64,000 bases of DNA. Origin: Parahoeflea alexandrii. Lineage in GTDB: Bacteria > Pseudomonadota > Alphaproteobacteria > Rhizobiales > Rhizobiaceae. The translations under genes and the position numbers were made by a program. The notes below the pieces were generated by a model. It made no database searches. It was not told the DNA's origin and saw only the letters and a program-made list of their open reading frames with translations. Positions 55,143 through 64,000 of the stretch are shown here, piece after piece. The stretch spans positions 558,001 through 622,000 of the forward strand of contig NZ_JAAAML010000003.1 in assembly GCF_024105735.1 (NCBI RefSeq). Direction: 5' to 3'. How positions within the stretch are numbered: the stretch's first letter is position 1; the number at the start of each line of letters is the position of its first letter.

Positions 55143-57296
55143 ATGACAATTCTTTTTGCTGTGATCGCCTGCGGATTGCTTTCCGTTGTCTACGCCATCT
55201 GGGCGACCAAGTCGGTGATGGCCGCCGACCAGGGCAACGCACGCATGCAGGAAATCGCAGGCTACATTCGTGAAGGCGCTCAGGCCTACCTGAACCGCCA
55301 GTACACCACCATTGCCATCGTCGGTGCGGTGGTTTTCGTCATTACCTGGTTGTTGCTCGGCGCGACCGCCGCCATCGGCTTCCTGATCGGCGCGGTGCTG
55401 TCGGGTGCCGCGGGCTATGTCGGCATGCATGTGTCCGTGCGCGCCAACGTGCGCACCGCGCAGGCTTCGGCGGTCAATCTTGCCGGCGGCCTCGACATCG
55501 CCTTCAAGGCGGGCGCCATCACCGGCATGCTGGTGGCGGGCCTCGCGCTTTTGGGCGTTGCGGTCTACTACTACATCCTCACCGGCCCGATGGCGCTTGC
55601 CTCTGATAGCCGTCAGGTGATTGACGCGCTGGTGGCATTGGGGTTTGGCGCCTCGCTGATTTCCATCTTCGCCCGTCTCGGCGGCGGCATCTTTACCAAG
55701 GGTGCCGACGTTGGCGGCGACCTTGTTGGCAAGGTTGAAGCCGGCATTCCCGAAGACGATCCGCGCAACCCCGCAACCATCGCCGACAATGTGGGCGACA
55801 ACGTCGGCGACTGCGCAGGCATGGCTGCCGACCTGTTCGAAACCTATGCGGTGACCGTTGTCGCCACCATGGTTCTGGGCGCCATCTTCTTTGGCGGCAT
55901 GGATGTGCTTGGCTCGGCCATGCTCTATCCGCTGGCGATCTGCGGTGCATCGATCATCACCTCGATAGTGGGCACTTTCTTCGTCAAGCTCGGTACCAAC
56001 GGCTCGATCATGGGCGCGCTCTACAAGGGCCTGATCGTAACGGGCGTGCTCTCCATCATCGGCCTGGGCGGCGCCACCTCGCTGACCATCGGCTGGGGTG
56101 AGATCGCCGTTATCGACGGCAAGTCGATAACCGGCACGGCACTGTTTGCCTGCGGCGTCGTCGGTCTGATCGTCACCGCGCTGATCGTGGTCATCACCGA
56201 GTACTACACCGGCACCAACAAGCGTCCGGTCAACTCGATCAGCCAGGCATCGGTCACCGGTCACGGGACCAACGTCATTCAGGGTCTCGCCATTTCGCTG
56301 GAATCGACGGCTCTGCCGGCGATCGTCATCGTTGGCGGCATCATCTCGACCTATCAGCTTGCCGGCCTGTTCGGCACCGGTATTGCCGTGACCGCCATGC
56401 TCGGCATCGCCGGCATGATCGTGGCACTGGACGCTTTCGGCCCGGTTACCGACAATGCCGGAGGCATCGCCGAAATGTCGGGTCTTCCGCCGGAAGTCCG
56501 CCAGGCCACCGATGCCCTCGACGCCGTCGGCAACACCACCAAGGCCGTGACCAAGGGTTACGCCATCGGTTCGGCCGGTCTCGGTGCACTGGTGCTGTTC
56601 GCGGCTTACTCGAACGACCTTCAGTTCTTTGCCGCCAAGGCGAACGCGGAAGGCTCGACGCTGTATCCCTACTTCAAGGATATGGGCGAGATCTCGTTCG
56701 ATCTGTCCAACCCCTACGTGGTTGCCGGCCTGATCTTCGGTGGTCTGATCCCCTACCTGTTCGGCGGCATCGCCATGACGGCCGTGGGACGTGCGGCCGG
56801 CTCGATCGTGGAAGAGGTTCGCAGCCAGTTCAAGGCAAAGCCCGGCATCATGGCAGGCACCGAAAAGCCTGACTACGGCCGTGCGGTGGACATCCTGACC
56901 AAGGCTGCAATCCGTGAAATGATCGTGCCGTCGCTGCTGCCGGTTCTGGCGCCGCTGTTTGTCTATTTCGGCGTGCTGTTGATCTCCGGTTCGAAGGCAT
57001 CAGCCTTTGCGGCCCTTGGTGCATCCCTGCTCGGCGTGATTGTCAACGGCCTCTTCGTCGCCATCTCGATGACCTCGGGCGGTGGTGCATGGGACAATGC
57101 CAAGAAGTCCTTCGAAGACGGCTTTGTCGACAAGGATGGCGTCAAGCACGAAAAGGGATCGGATGCCCACAAGGCTTCCGTGACCGGTGACACCGTCGGC
57201 GATCCCTACAAGGACACCGCCGGCCCGGCCGTCAACCCGGCCATCAAGATCACCAACATCGTTGCACTTCTGTTGCTGGCAGTGCTTGCGCACTGA
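55143..57296 (+). CDS. hppA: H+-translocating inorganic pyrophosphatase, K+-independent type
   Basis: A 717-residue membrane pump with about 16 helices that couples pyrophosphate hydrolysis to proton export, often into acidocalcisomes or the periplasm. The catalytic block [20 protein letters not shown] (near residue 190) and [19 protein letters not shown] are present. Lys467 in [17 protein letters not shown] marks the K+-independent class (K+-dependent enzymes have Ala there). GGAGGG precedes the ATG at 55143. The ppk/ppx genes elsewhere in the window also handle high-energy phosphate. A terminator follows. Confidence 0.97.
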   Translation: MTILFAVIACGLLSVVYAIWATKSVMAADQGNARMQEIAGYIREGAQAYLNRQYTTIAIVGAVVFVITWLLLGATAAIGFLIGAVLSGAAGYVGMHVSVRANVRTAQASAVNLAGGLDIAFKAGAITGMLVAGLALLGVAVYYYILTGPMALASDSRQVIDALVALGFGASLISIFARLGGGIFTKGADVGGDLVGKVEAGIPEDDPRNPATIADNVGDNVGDCAGMAADLFETYAVTVVATMVLGAIFFGGMDVLGSAMLYPLAICGASIITSIVGTFFVKLGTNGSIMGALYKGLIVTGVLSIIGLGGATSLTIGWGEIAVIDGKSITGTALFACGVVGLIVTALIVVITEYYTGTNKRPVNSISQASVTGHGTNVIQGLAISLESTALPAIVIVGGIISTYQLAGLFGTGIAVTAMLGIAGMIVALDAFGPVTDNAGGIAEMSGLPPEVRQATDALDAVGNTTKAVTKGYAIGSAGLGALVLFAAYSNDLQFFAAKANAEGSTLYPYFKDMGEISFDLSNPYVVAGLIFGGLIPYLFGGIAMTAVGRAAGSIVEEVRSQFKAKPGIMAGTEKPDYGRAVDILTKAAIREMIVPSLLPVLAPLFVYFGVLLISGSKASAFAALGASLLGVIVNGLFVAISMTSGGGAWDNAKKSFEDGFVDKDGVKHEKGSDAHKASVTGDTVGDPYKDTAGPAVNPAIKITNIVALLLLAVLAH

Positions 57297-57324
57297 TCAA
57301 GAGACAGGATTGTCACAGTAAGGA

Positions 57325-57356
57325 CCCCGCGGACAGCCATGTTCGCGGGGTTTTTT
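57325..57356 (+). terminator. Rho-independent terminator after hppA
   Basis: CCCCGCGGAC pairs with GTTCGCGGGG (one G-T pair) over a six-base loop, then TTTTTT. Confidence 0.93.
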
Positions 57357-57403
57357 GATGCTATGTTCGCAGCAGCGCATAGCCGCGCAGAACGGGAGGG
57401 GCA

Positions 57404-58165
57404 ATGACCGTCGCTGTCTTGGAAGGAAGCGGTTTCATTCTGGGAACCGCAGCACTGACACTGCTTTGCTATCTGCTCATGCGCTATCTGACCGGCGGTG
57501 ATCCGGAGCAGCACACAAAGGATCTCGCCGGTTCGGTGATCTTCCGGGTCTCCGCCTTGCACGGGCTTATCCTGGCGCTGGTGTTTGCCCAGGAAATGGT
57601 GGATTACCAGCAACTGAAATTCGAAAGCACCGTCGAGGCCAATGCGATCGCCGACGTCTATTTCGATGCCCGGCGTTATGATCCGGATCTGGCGCCGACT
57701 GTGCAGGAGCCGATAGAGGCCTATCTCGAACTCGTCGTTTCACGGGAATGGGATCATCTGGCCGAAGGCAAGGGCCTGTTTGGCCCTGCCTGGGGGCAAT
57801 GGGACGCGGCGTATGAGGCGGTGCTTGATCTTGAGCCGGCCGACCAGCGCCAGGAGAGCCTGCGCAGCCATATGCTTGACCGTATCCATGTCATCTCGGA
57901 GACGCGGGTCAAGCGTGAAAACCATGCGGCCGGCTCGATCAGCGCCATGTTCTGGTTCGCGGCAATGGCCGGCGTCGTCCTCATCGCGCTGGCCTACTAC
58001 CCCTATCCGGTGCAGCGGCACAATGTCATGCTGATTGTCATGTTCGGCGCCTTCACGGGCCTGGTCCTGTTCTTTATCTCCGCCTTCTCGAATCCGTTCG
58101 ACCCGCCCGGAGCGATCGGAACCGGCCCCTATCTGCGGCTTATCGAGCAGATTGCACGCTCATGA
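57404..58165 (+). CDS. DUF4239 (bestrophin-like) membrane protein
   Basis: A 253-residue protein with the DUF4239 layout: N-terminal helix (GFILGTAALTLLCYLLMRYL), a reentrant hydrophobic segment near residues 47-65 (FRVSALHGLILALVFAQEM), a soluble helical middle, and two C-terminal helices (about 182-230). DUF4239 proteins are distant relatives of bestrophin anion channels; activity here is unproven. It follows the hppA terminator and may have its own promoter. Confidence 0.85.
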   Translation: MTVAVLEGSGFILGTAALTLLCYLLMRYLTGGDPEQHTKDLAGSVIFRVSALHGLILALVFAQEMVDYQQLKFESTVEANAIADVYFDARRYDPDLAPTVQEPIEAYLELVVSREWDHLAEGKGLFGPAWGQWDAAYEAVLDLEPADQRQESLRSHMLDRIHVISETRVKRENHAAGSISAMFWFAAMAGVVLIALAYYPYPVQRHNVMLIVMFGAFTGLVLFFISAFSNPFDPPGAIGTGPYLRLIEQIARS

Positions 58166-58220
58166 AATATGGAGATGAGGCCGCGGCGCAGCCCGAAAGG
58201 CTGCGCCTGGCTGGTTGGGA

Positions 58221-58730
58221 TCAGTTGCCGCCGCCAAGGATGTTGCGGGCCGAGTTCGCCGCCGATTCAGCGCTTGATGCGCCGGCCAGGACCTGGGCAA
58301 GGAACGACTTGTCGACGCCGCCGGTCGGCGTCGTACGGGAGATCATGTCGAACACCCGGCCGTCCTGAAGTGTGTAGTTGGCGATCTGCTTGACTGTGCC
58401 TTCGTCATCGAAATAGACCGCCAGCACCGACTGGTCGACCAGCTTCGGCTTCATGAACATCGCTGCGCGTGTACGTTTCTGCGAGACGTAGTAGAAGACT
58501 TCATTGTCGAAGGTCGCCGTGGTCGAAGGCGTACCGAGCGATAACAGCACCTGTTCCCGGCTTGACCCGACAGGTGTCAGTTCAAGTGCGGTCTGATCGA
58601 CGACGTAACCCTGATGGAAGACTTCCCCGGTTGTGCAGCCGCTCAGCGCGATCGTCGAGACCAGCGCGATTGCTGCGCCGAGACGCAAATTCCGTCCGGT
58701 TGCCTTGAAAACTCTTATCGTCAACGACAT
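58221..58730 (-). CDS. bamE: Outer membrane assembly lipoprotein BamE
   Basis: A 169-residue lipoprotein of the BAM complex, which inserts beta-barrel proteins. The lipobox LSGC ends a signal peptide at about residue 32; the BamE fold motif TPVGSSREQVLLSLGTPS and TFDNEVFYYVSQKR follow, with a C-terminal tail beyond the fold (about 130-169). ATG at 58730 has AAAGGGAG directly upstream. Its divergence from the cbp3-like gene is conserved in rhizobia. Confidence 0.92.
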   Translation of the reverse strand: MSLTIRVFKATGRNLRLGAAIALVSTIALSGCTTGEVFHQGYVVDQTALELTPVGSSREQVLLSLGTPSTTATFDNEVFYYVSQKRTRAAMFMKPKLVDQSVLAVYFDDEGTVKQIANYTLQDGRVFDMISRTTPTGGVDKSFLAQVLAGASSAESAANSARNILGGGN

Positions 58731-58866
58731 CTCCCTTTGGCACGCAGGCTTGAAAGCCGCAGCCATTGCGTTTTGCGTCCCATTCGGTAAACCAGCTTCC
58801 GCACGGATGCAACACGCCAGTCTCTTGCAGTTGCGATGATATCCATCGGCCATTGAAGGCATTTTC

Positions 58867-59415
58867 ATGATCTGGAACCTGTTCAAGCGAAAAAAATCCA
58901 ATCAGGCTCTGGTTGAAAGGCAATATGCCGAAATCACCAGGGCGGCGCGGGTGCCGGCCTTCTACGAATCGATGGGCGTTCCCGACACTGTTCTGGGTCG
59001 TTTCGAGATGATTTCCATCCATCTCATCCTGTATCTGCGCCGAACCGGCAAAGCCGGAGAGCCCTCGAGGGCGCTGGCCCAGGACATCGTCGACGCCTTC
59101 TTCGAGGACGTCGATCACTCGATCCGCGAACTTGGCATCGGCGATATGGGTGTGCCCAAGCGCATGAAAAAGCTCGCCCGCATGTTCTATGGCCGGGTCC
59201 AATCCTACGGCCAGGCGGTGGACGCCGGCGACCGGCAGGCCCTGATTGATGCGCTCAAGCGCAATCTTCACCCCGAAAGCGGTGATGCCGCACCGCCGAT
59301 GCAGGCGCTCGCCGACTGGATGATCGCAACCGCCAGCACCGTGGAAGAGGTGCCGGATGAAACCCTTGCGGCCGGCCGGTTGACGTTCAATGCTTCCGAC
59401 CGGGAGGTTGCATGA
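58867..59415 (+). CDS. Ubiquinol-cytochrome c chaperone (CBP3-like)
   Basis: A 182-residue alpha-helical protein of the ubiquinol-cytochrome c chaperone family, related to mitochondrial CBP3, which helps assemble cytochrome bc1. Characteristic blocks are FYESMGVPDTVLGRFEMISI and FFEDVDHSIRELGIGDMGVP. The stop codon overlaps the ATG of the DUF177 gene (ATGA), so the two are coupled. It opens the run to plsX and fabH. Confidence 0.92.
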   Translation: MIWNLFKRKKSNQALVERQYAEITRAARVPAFYESMGVPDTVLGRFEMISIHLILYLRRTGKAGEPSRALAQDIVDAFFEDVDHSIRELGIGDMGVPKRMKKLARMFYGRVQSYGQAVDAGDRQALIDALKRNLHPESGDAAPPMQALADWMIATASTVEEVPDETLAAGRLTFNASDREVA

Positions 59416-59978
59416 TGACCGAGGCAGAAAAGGACCTGTTCGCCTACGAGGTCAAGGTCAGCCATGTGTCGGCCAATCCGATCACGGTCAGCATTGCCGC
59501 GGACACTGCTGATCTGCAGCGATTGGCCAGGCAGTGGGGCGTGCCTGAGGTATTGAAGTTCGAGGCCGAACTCTCCCTTGGCCGCTGGAAGCGCGACGGT
59601 GTGCGGGTGAAGGGCCATGTCAGCTCCGAAATCGTTCAGGACTGTGTCGTCACCCTCGATCCGGTGCAGCAGCAGATCGAGGAGGATGTCGAAGCTGTCT
59701 TCCTTCCCGAGAATTCGCGCCTGGCACAACGGGCCGTCGACGGCAATGGCGAGATGTTTCTTGATCCGGACGGGCCGGACCTGCCCGAACTGTTCAGCGG
59801 CGATTCGATCGATGTCGGTGCGGTCGCTGCCGAGTTCGCGGCGCTCTCGATTGACGAGTATCCGCGAAAGCCGGGCCTGGACTATGCGGACCGGATCGAG
59901 AGTGATCCGTCGGTGGACAAAAAACCGTCACCTTTTGCGGTTTTGCAAGGTCTCAAGCGCGACGATTCCGCTTCTTGA
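59412..59978 (+). CDS. YceD/DUF177 family protein
   Basis: A 188-residue protein of the YceD family, linked to large-ribosome-subunit assembly and usually encoded before rpmF and plsX. The acidic C-terminal FSGDSIDVGAVAAEFAALSI and DEYPRKPG are typical. Notably, rpmF (ribosomal protein L32) is absent between it and plsX. A second ATG directly follows the first. Function in this organism is inferred from relatives. Confidence 0.85.
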   Translation: MMTEAEKDLFAYEVKVSHVSANPITVSIAADTADLQRLARQWGVPEVLKFEAELSLGRWKRDGVRVKGHVSSEIVQDCVVTLDPVQQQIEEDVEAVFLPENSRLAQRAVDGNGEMFLDPDGPDLPELFSGDSIDVGAVAAEFAALSIDEYPRKPGLDYADRIESDPSVDKKPSPFAVLQGLKRDDSAS

Positions 59979-60074
59979 CGCCATGTGCGACGACAAAGCG
60001 GTTGTACGCAGAGCGAAAACGGGTATTTTCTGCCGACAAATCCGGCCTGAAGAGCCGGGGACAAAGGACGGGGC

Positions 60075-61133
60075 GTGATCAGGATTGCGGTTGATTTGAT
60101 GGGGGGCGACCACGGCCCCAAGGTTGTCGTGCCCGGCGTCGCCAAAGCGCTGGAGCGTCATCCCGACATCCGCTTTTCCCTGTTCGGCCTCGAGAGTGAT
60201 TGCAGCCCTGTGCTCGACAAGTACCCTGCGCTCCGCGAAGCCTCGACATTCGTGCCTTGCGAGGTCGCCGTCAGCATGGACGACAAGCCCAGCCAGGCTC
60301 TGCGCCACGGCAGGTATCGCTCGTCGATGTGGCGCGCCATCGAGGCGGTGAAGACCGGCGATGCCGATGTCTGTGTCTCCGCGGGCAACACCGGCGCGCT
60401 GATGGCGATGTCGCGCTTCTGCCTGCGCACAATGGCCAACATCGACCGGCCGGCCATCGCCGCCATCTGGCCCACGATGAAGGGTGAGAGCATCGTTCTT
60501 GATGTGGGCGCCACCGTTGGCGCCGATGCCCAGCAGCTCATCGACTTCACCATGATGGGTGCGGCGATGGCGCGCGCCCTGTTCGAGATCGAAAAGCCGA
60601 CCGTCGGTCTGCTCAACATCGGCGTCGAGGAGATCAAGGGGCAGGAGGAAGTCAAGGAAGCCGGTCGGTTGATCCGCGAGGCCGCGATGCCGAGCTTTGA
60701 CTATTATGGCTTCGTCGAGGGAGACGACATCGGCAAGGGAACCGTCGACGTGGTGGTGACCGAGGGGTTTTCCGGCAACATCGCGCTCAAGACCGCCGAA
60801 GGCACCGCCCGCCAGATCGCAAGTTATCTTCGCGCGGCGATGTCGCGCACCCTGATGGCGCGCATCGGCTACGTTTTCGCCAAGGGCGCGTTCGACCTGC
60901 TGCGTGAGAAGATGGATCCCGGCAAGGTCAATGGCGGGGTCTTTCTCGGCCTGAACGGCATCGTCATCAAGAGCCATGGCGGGGCCGACATTGAAGGTTT
61001 TGCGGCAGCCGTCGATGTCGGCTATGACATGGCCCGCAACGGTCTGAAGGCCAAAATCGAACATGATCTCAAACTTTTTCACACGCGCCGCTCGGCACTT
61101 GCTGTTTCGGTCGGTGACACTTCTTCCAGCTAG
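60075..61133 (+). CDS. plsX: Phosphate acyltransferase PlsX
   Basis: A 352-residue peripheral membrane enzyme that makes acyl-phosphate from acyl-ACP, the first step toward phosphatidic acid. Blocks [20 protein letters not shown] at the N-terminus and [15 protein letters not shown] near residue 230 are diagnostic. It begins with GTG at 60075 after AAAGGACGGGG. fabH follows nine bases later. Confidence 0.97.
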   Translation: MIRIAVDLMGGDHGPKVVVPGVAKALERHPDIRFSLFGLESDCSPVLDKYPALREASTFVPCEVAVSMDDKPSQALRHGRYRSSMWRAIEAVKTGDADVCVSAGNTGALMAMSRFCLRTMANIDRPAIAAIWPTMKGESIVLDVGATVGADAQQLIDFTMMGAAMARALFEIEKPTVGLLNIGVEEIKGQEEVKEAGRLIREAAMPSFDYYGFVEGDDIGKGTVDVVVTEGFSGNIALKTAEGTARQIASYLRAAMSRTLMARIGYVFAKGAFDLLREKMDPGKVNGGVFLGLNGIVIKSHGGADIEGFAAAVDVGYDMARNGLKAKIEHDLKLFHTRRSALAVSVGDTSSS

Positions 61134-61142
61134 GATGCCAGC

Positions 61143-62114
61143 ATGATCCGTTCCGTCGTTCGTGGTTTCGGGGCTCACCTCCCTGAGCGCATCATGAAAA
61201 ACAGTGATATGGAAGGCGTTGTCGAGACCAGCGACGAATGGATCGTGCAGCGCACCGGTATCCGCCAGCGCCACATTGCCGGCGAAGGCGAGACAACGGC
61301 GTCGCTGGGCGAGATGGCAGCACGTCAGGCGCTCGAGCGGGCCAACATGACCCCGGACGATATCGATCTTATCGTCTGCGCCACGTCCACGCCGGACAAC
61401 ACGTTTCCTGCCACCGCGGTCAATATCCAGAACCGGCTTGGCATGCATCACGGCGCAGCCTTTGACCTTCAGGCCGTCTGCTCGGGCTTTGTTTTCGCCG
61501 TCACCACGGCCGACAGCTACATCAAGTCCGGACTGGCCAAGCGCGTCCTTGTTATCGGAGCGGAGACGTTCTCGCGCATTCTTGACTGGAACGACCGCAC
61601 AACCTGCGTTCTGTTCGGCGATGGCGCCGGCGCCATCGTGCTCGAAGCCGTCGAAGGAGAGGGCACCAATGCCGACCGGGGTGTTCTCACCGCGCATCTG
61701 CGTTCCGACGGGGCGCATCGCGAGAAGCTCTATGTCGATGGCGGCCCGTCGACGACCGGCACTGTCGGTCACTTGCGCATGCAGGGGCGGGAAGTGTTCA
61801 AGCACGCCGTCGGCATGATCACCGATGTCATCGAAGCTGCCTATGAAGCGACCGGCCTCGGTTCCAGCGACATCGACTGGTTCGTGCCCCACCAGGCAAA
61901 TCGCCGGATCATCGACGCTTCGGCGCGCAAGCTTGGGATCGACGATGGCAAGGTGGTCATAACCGTTGACCACCACGGCAATACCTCCGCCGCGTCCATT
62001 CCGCTGGCGCTAAACGAGGCGGCTTCGGATGGCAGGATAAAGCAAGGTGATCTTGTTCTGCTGGAAGCGATGGGCGGCGGTTTCACCTGGGGATCGGTGC
62101 TGTTGCGCTGGTAA
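61143..62114 (+). CDS. fabH: Beta-ketoacyl-ACP synthase III
   Basis: A 323-residue enzyme that condenses acetyl-CoA with malonyl-ACP to start fatty-acid synthesis. The triad is Cys113 (AVCSGFVF), a His in [13 protein letters not shown] and an Asn in [11 protein letters not shown]. It follows plsX in the plsX-fabH-ihfA order common to alphaproteobacteria. Confidence 0.97.
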   Translation: MIRSVVRGFGAHLPERIMKNSDMEGVVETSDEWIVQRTGIRQRHIAGEGETTASLGEMAARQALERANMTPDDIDLIVCATSTPDNTFPATAVNIQNRLGMHHGAAFDLQAVCSGFVFAVTTADSYIKSGLAKRVLVIGAETFSRILDWNDRTTCVLFGDGAGAIVLEAVEGEGTNADRGVLTAHLRSDGAHREKLYVDGGPSTTGTVGHLRMQGREVFKHAVGMITDVIEAAYEATGLGSSDIDWFVPHQANRRIIDASARKLGIDDGKVVITVDHHGNTSAASIPLALNEAASDGRIKQGDLVLLEAMGGGFTWGSVLLRW

Positions 62115-62203
62115 CCGTCAGGTTTTTCTCAACGGAAAATTAACCCTTCCGGGGTCGCTGTTTAGGTGCAGCGCAGTAATGCGGGCGCATTTATGGGAGT
62201 TGC

Positions 62204-62232
62204 TTGACCTTGAGGAACATGATCCATAAAGT
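62204..62232 (+). promoter_or_regulatory. Possible ihfA promoter
   Basis: TTGACC (62204-62209) and TAAAGT (62227-62232) are spaced 17 bases, 54 bases before the ihfA ATG. The -35 is good; the -10 matches four of six consensus bases. Confidence 0.4.
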
Positions 62233-62285
62233 TATCGGACTGCATCTACGGGCGGCGGGGAAGCTCACCAGTTTGGTTGGAAAAA

Positions 62286-62609
62286 ATGAGTGGTAAAACA
62301 ATTACCAGGGCTGATCTTGCGGAGGCGGTTTTCCGCAAGGTCGGGCTCTCTCGAACCGAGTCAGCAGAGCTCGTCGAGATGGTCATAGACGAAGTCTGCA
62401 GCGCCATCGTGCGTGGCGACAGCGTCAAGCTCTCGTCCTTTGCGACCTTCCAGGTGCGCGACAAGAAGGAACGCATCGGCCGCAATCCCAAGACCGGCGA
62501 GGAAGTGCCGATCAGCCCGCGCCGGGTCATGACCTTCAAGGCCTCCAACGTGCTCAAGAACCGTGTTCTGAAGGGGCATCTGGCCCGAAAAGGCAAAGCC
62601 AAGTCCTGA
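62286..62609 (+). CDS. ihfA: Integration host factor subunit alpha
   Basis: A 107-residue DNA-bending protein that pairs with IhfB. The HU/IHF fold is clear: [20 protein letters not shown] at the N-terminus and the DNA-inserting arm [17 protein letters not shown] with the intercalating proline near residue 72. ATG at 62286 was preferred to a TTG three codons upstream. Confidence 0.96.
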   Translation: MSGKTITRADLAEAVFRKVGLSRTESAELVEMVIDEVCSAIVRGDSVKLSSFATFQVRDKKERIGRNPKTGEEVPISPRRVMTFKASNVLKNRVLKGHLARKGKAKS

Positions 62610-62878
62610 GCGGCCCTGGCACGAGACCAAGCGGTCCCGGGCAATGCCGAGACAGGGCGGTGCAGGTCCTGCTTCAGATCGCACTTGATATTTTTCACGC
62701 AAACCTTTGAAATGACGGTTCCCTGATGCGCTGTTGCCGCGATTCGGGGCGCCTTTGCACAGATTGCTGGCGGCGCTCGACATGCCGTTGGTGCCCACTG
62801 TGGTGCGCATCAGATTGGAATTTGGCAGGTTTTCCGTCCGGTTCATCCGGCGGGGCTGCCTGAGATCGGAGTGGTCCA

Positions 62879-63421
62879 ATGGACAAGAGCCCTGACGCGT
62901 TCCGGACAATATCGGAAGTGGCCGAAGACCTGGATCTTCCGCAGCACGTTTTGAGGTTCTGGGAAACCAGGTTCACCCAGATCAAGCCGATGAAACGCGG
63001 CGGCGGCCGTCGTTATTACAGGCCCGATGACATCGAACTGCTCAAGGGCATCCGCATCCTGCTCTATGATCAGGGATACACGATCAAGGGCGTGCAGAAA
63101 CTGCTCAAGCAGAACGGCAACAAGTTCGTCATTGCGATTGGCAGCGGGGACATGGCCGCGGTGGAGGCTCTATCGGCCACAATCGCGGAAGAAAAGCCCG
63201 CTCCGCGGGCAGCCGCGCCGGCGGAGGAAGATCAACTGGTCGGCAAGCCGCGGCTGCCGTCGACGCGCCGGTTTTTCGGTCTCGGCGGCGATGCCGGCAA
63301 GTCCGAGGCCGAGGCGCCGGAGCCGGGAGCAGGCGGTCTCAAACGGGATGATCGCGCGCTGCTTCAGGAGGCTCTTTACGACCTGCTCGAATGCAAGCGG
63401 CTGCTTGACCAGGTGCGCTGA
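62879..63421 (+). CDS. MerR family transcriptional regulator
   Basis: A 180-residue regulator with an N-terminal MerR winged helix ([40 protein letters not shown]) and a low-complexity Ala/Pro/Glu linker (about residues 100-150), then a short C-terminal helix. It has no effector cysteines. This MerR gene follows ihfA in many rhizobia; its target is unknown. Confidence 0.93.
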   Translation: MDKSPDAFRTISEVAEDLDLPQHVLRFWETRFTQIKPMKRGGGRRYYRPDDIELLKGIRILLYDQGYTIKGVQKLLKQNGNKFVIAIGSGDMAAVEALSATIAEEKPAPRAAAPAEEDQLVGKPRLPSTRRFFGLGGDAGKSEAEAPEPGAGGLKRDDRALLQEALYDLLECKRLLDQVR

Positions 63422-63511
63422 GCTTCTACCGCGTGAATTCTGCCCTCCATCGGAAACGATCCAGGGCGGTATTCAGCAGCATGAAATTCTACAGCCTGAA
63501 CATGAAATCCG

Positions 63512-63715
63512 TTAGTTGAGCAGCTTGCATTGCAGGCTGCGCGCCTCGGCGATCGCGGCTTCAAGATGGGCCTCCAGATGCCCGAGTTTCTTTGCCTTGG
63601 CCAGGGCCAGGGCCATCTCCAGCTGCATGAGGACCATGACGATGCGGTCATGTTCATCCTGTGTCGCAAGGGTGACGATTTCCGGAGCAGGGCGGGGAAG
63701 ACGGGGCAAGCTCAT
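63512..63715 (-). CDS. Small protein of unknown function coupled to a LysR gene
   Basis: A 67-residue protein (MSLPRLPRPAPEIVTLATQD, then a predicted helix rich in Ala, Leu and Lys). Its ATG overlaps the TGA of the upstream LysR gene (ATGA), which supports real translation by coupling. No domain is recognised. The alternating Leu/Ala pattern suggests a coiled coil. Confidence 0.55.
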   Translation of the reverse strand: MSLPRLPRPAPEIVTLATQDEHDRIVMVLMQLEMALALAKAKKLGHLEAHLEAAIAEARSLQCKLLN

Positions 63716-64000
63716 GAGCGGGCTGTAAACCCTTCGAAATAGGATCTGAGATCCTCGCGCGAAAACTGCTTCTCGATTTCCTGCGGCGTCATGGTGTCGG
63801 CTCCGAACCAGGGAAACTTTCGTTCGTCAAAGCTGTCCGTAAGGAAATCGATGAAGTTCCTGTGCCGTGCGCTCTTGGCGATCTCGGGATGGGTTGCGAG
63901 CCAGATCTCGACACGGAAGTCGAACCCGAGATCGACATGTTCCACATCGCCGCCGATTGCCCGGGCATAATTCGGCATCAGGCCGATGCCTGCACCCTTC
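63712..64000 (-). CDS. LysR-family transcriptional regulator, 3' part (runs off window)
   Basis: The visible 95 or so residues are the end of a LysR substrate-binding domain: GAGIGLMPNYARA, the strand HVDLGFDFRVEIWLATHPEI and the terminal SFDERKFPWF, a pattern seen in rhizobial LysR proteins. The N-terminal helix-turn-helix lies beyond base 64000, so regulated genes cannot be judged. Confidence 0.85.
   Translation of the reverse strand, partial: KGAGIGLMPNYARAIGGDVEHVDLGFDFRVEIWLATHPEIAKSARHRNFIDFLTDSFDERKFPWFGADTMTPQEIEKQFSREDLRSYFEGFTARS

Noticed and set aside
59928-61976. 682-codon minus-strand open frame across plsX and fabH
   Set aside because: Antisense shadow of two well-conserved genes; composition rich in Gly, Arg, His and Asp with no recognisable domain.
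63422-63511. tRNA-Pro expected after ihfA-merR in many rhizobia
   Set aside because: The sequence has no cloverleaf or TTC arm; the gene is absent here.

Overview
The window is a GC-rich stretch of alphaproteobacterial chromosome, most likely from a marine member of the Rhizobiales (Hoeflea or a close relative; the genus is a guess from protein flavour and gene order). The order is typical of that group: purN-purM / CDP-alcohol transferase-PerM-hdaA-ppk-ppx; rnd and aspS; hemB-DUF6163-ldtR-ldtP-glyA-nrdR-ribD-ribE-ribH-nusB; hppA; bamE / cbp3-yceD-plsX-fabH-ihfA-merR. No tRNA, rRNA, CRISPR array, prophage, transposase or riboswitch was recognised. The DNA is almost fully coding.

Layout. 0-4.4 kb: dgkA-gst, a secreted RNase T2 with a small exported partner, a His-rich membrane-anchored protein divergent from a Crp/Fnr regulator, and rlmJ. 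4.5-9.9 kb: a molybdopterin oxidoreductase, a Tat-exported two-domain VOC protein, a CYTH protein, the ohrR/ohr peroxide pair with its operator, and a small protein resembling only the N-terminus of cyclopropane-fatty-acid (CFA) synthase. 10-18.4 kb: purine synthesis, phospholipid synthesis, hdaA (control of DnaA) and polyphosphate metabolism. 18.6-19.4 kb: two unassigned small proteins inserted between ppx and cfa. 19.7-29.5 kb: CFA synthase, RNase D, MFS transporter, AspRS, an exported protein, an ECF42-type sigma factor with its DGPF partner, and a MAPEG protein. 29.6-40.6 kb: parC, DUF3750, EamA transporter, Bpt, SLC13/TrkA-C transporter, a fused indolepyruvate ferredoxin oxidoreductase with a divergent Lrp regulator. 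40.6-50.2 kb: RDD protein, hemB, the ldtR/ldtP cell-wall module split by two AidA/PixA inclusion-body-type genes, then glyA, nrdR and riboflavin genes. 50.2-58.2 kb: an O-antigen-ligase-like protein and a DUF2161 protein interrupt the riboflavin run before ribH-nusB; then an MFS transporter, H+-pyrophosphatase and DUF4239. 58.2-64 kb: bamE, a cytochrome bc1 chaperone, fatty-acid genes, ihfA, merR and the 3' part of a LysR gene.

The most unusual content is two small accessory islands in an otherwise conserved backbone: the tandem PixA/AidA-like genes between ldtR and ldtP (43.76-44.72 kb), and the two unassigned small proteins between ppx and cfa (18.66-19.41 kb). Both have AT-rich leaders, strong ribosome binding sites and prominent RNA hairpins. 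They may form one intracellular-inclusion or secreted-protein system, but that link is inference.
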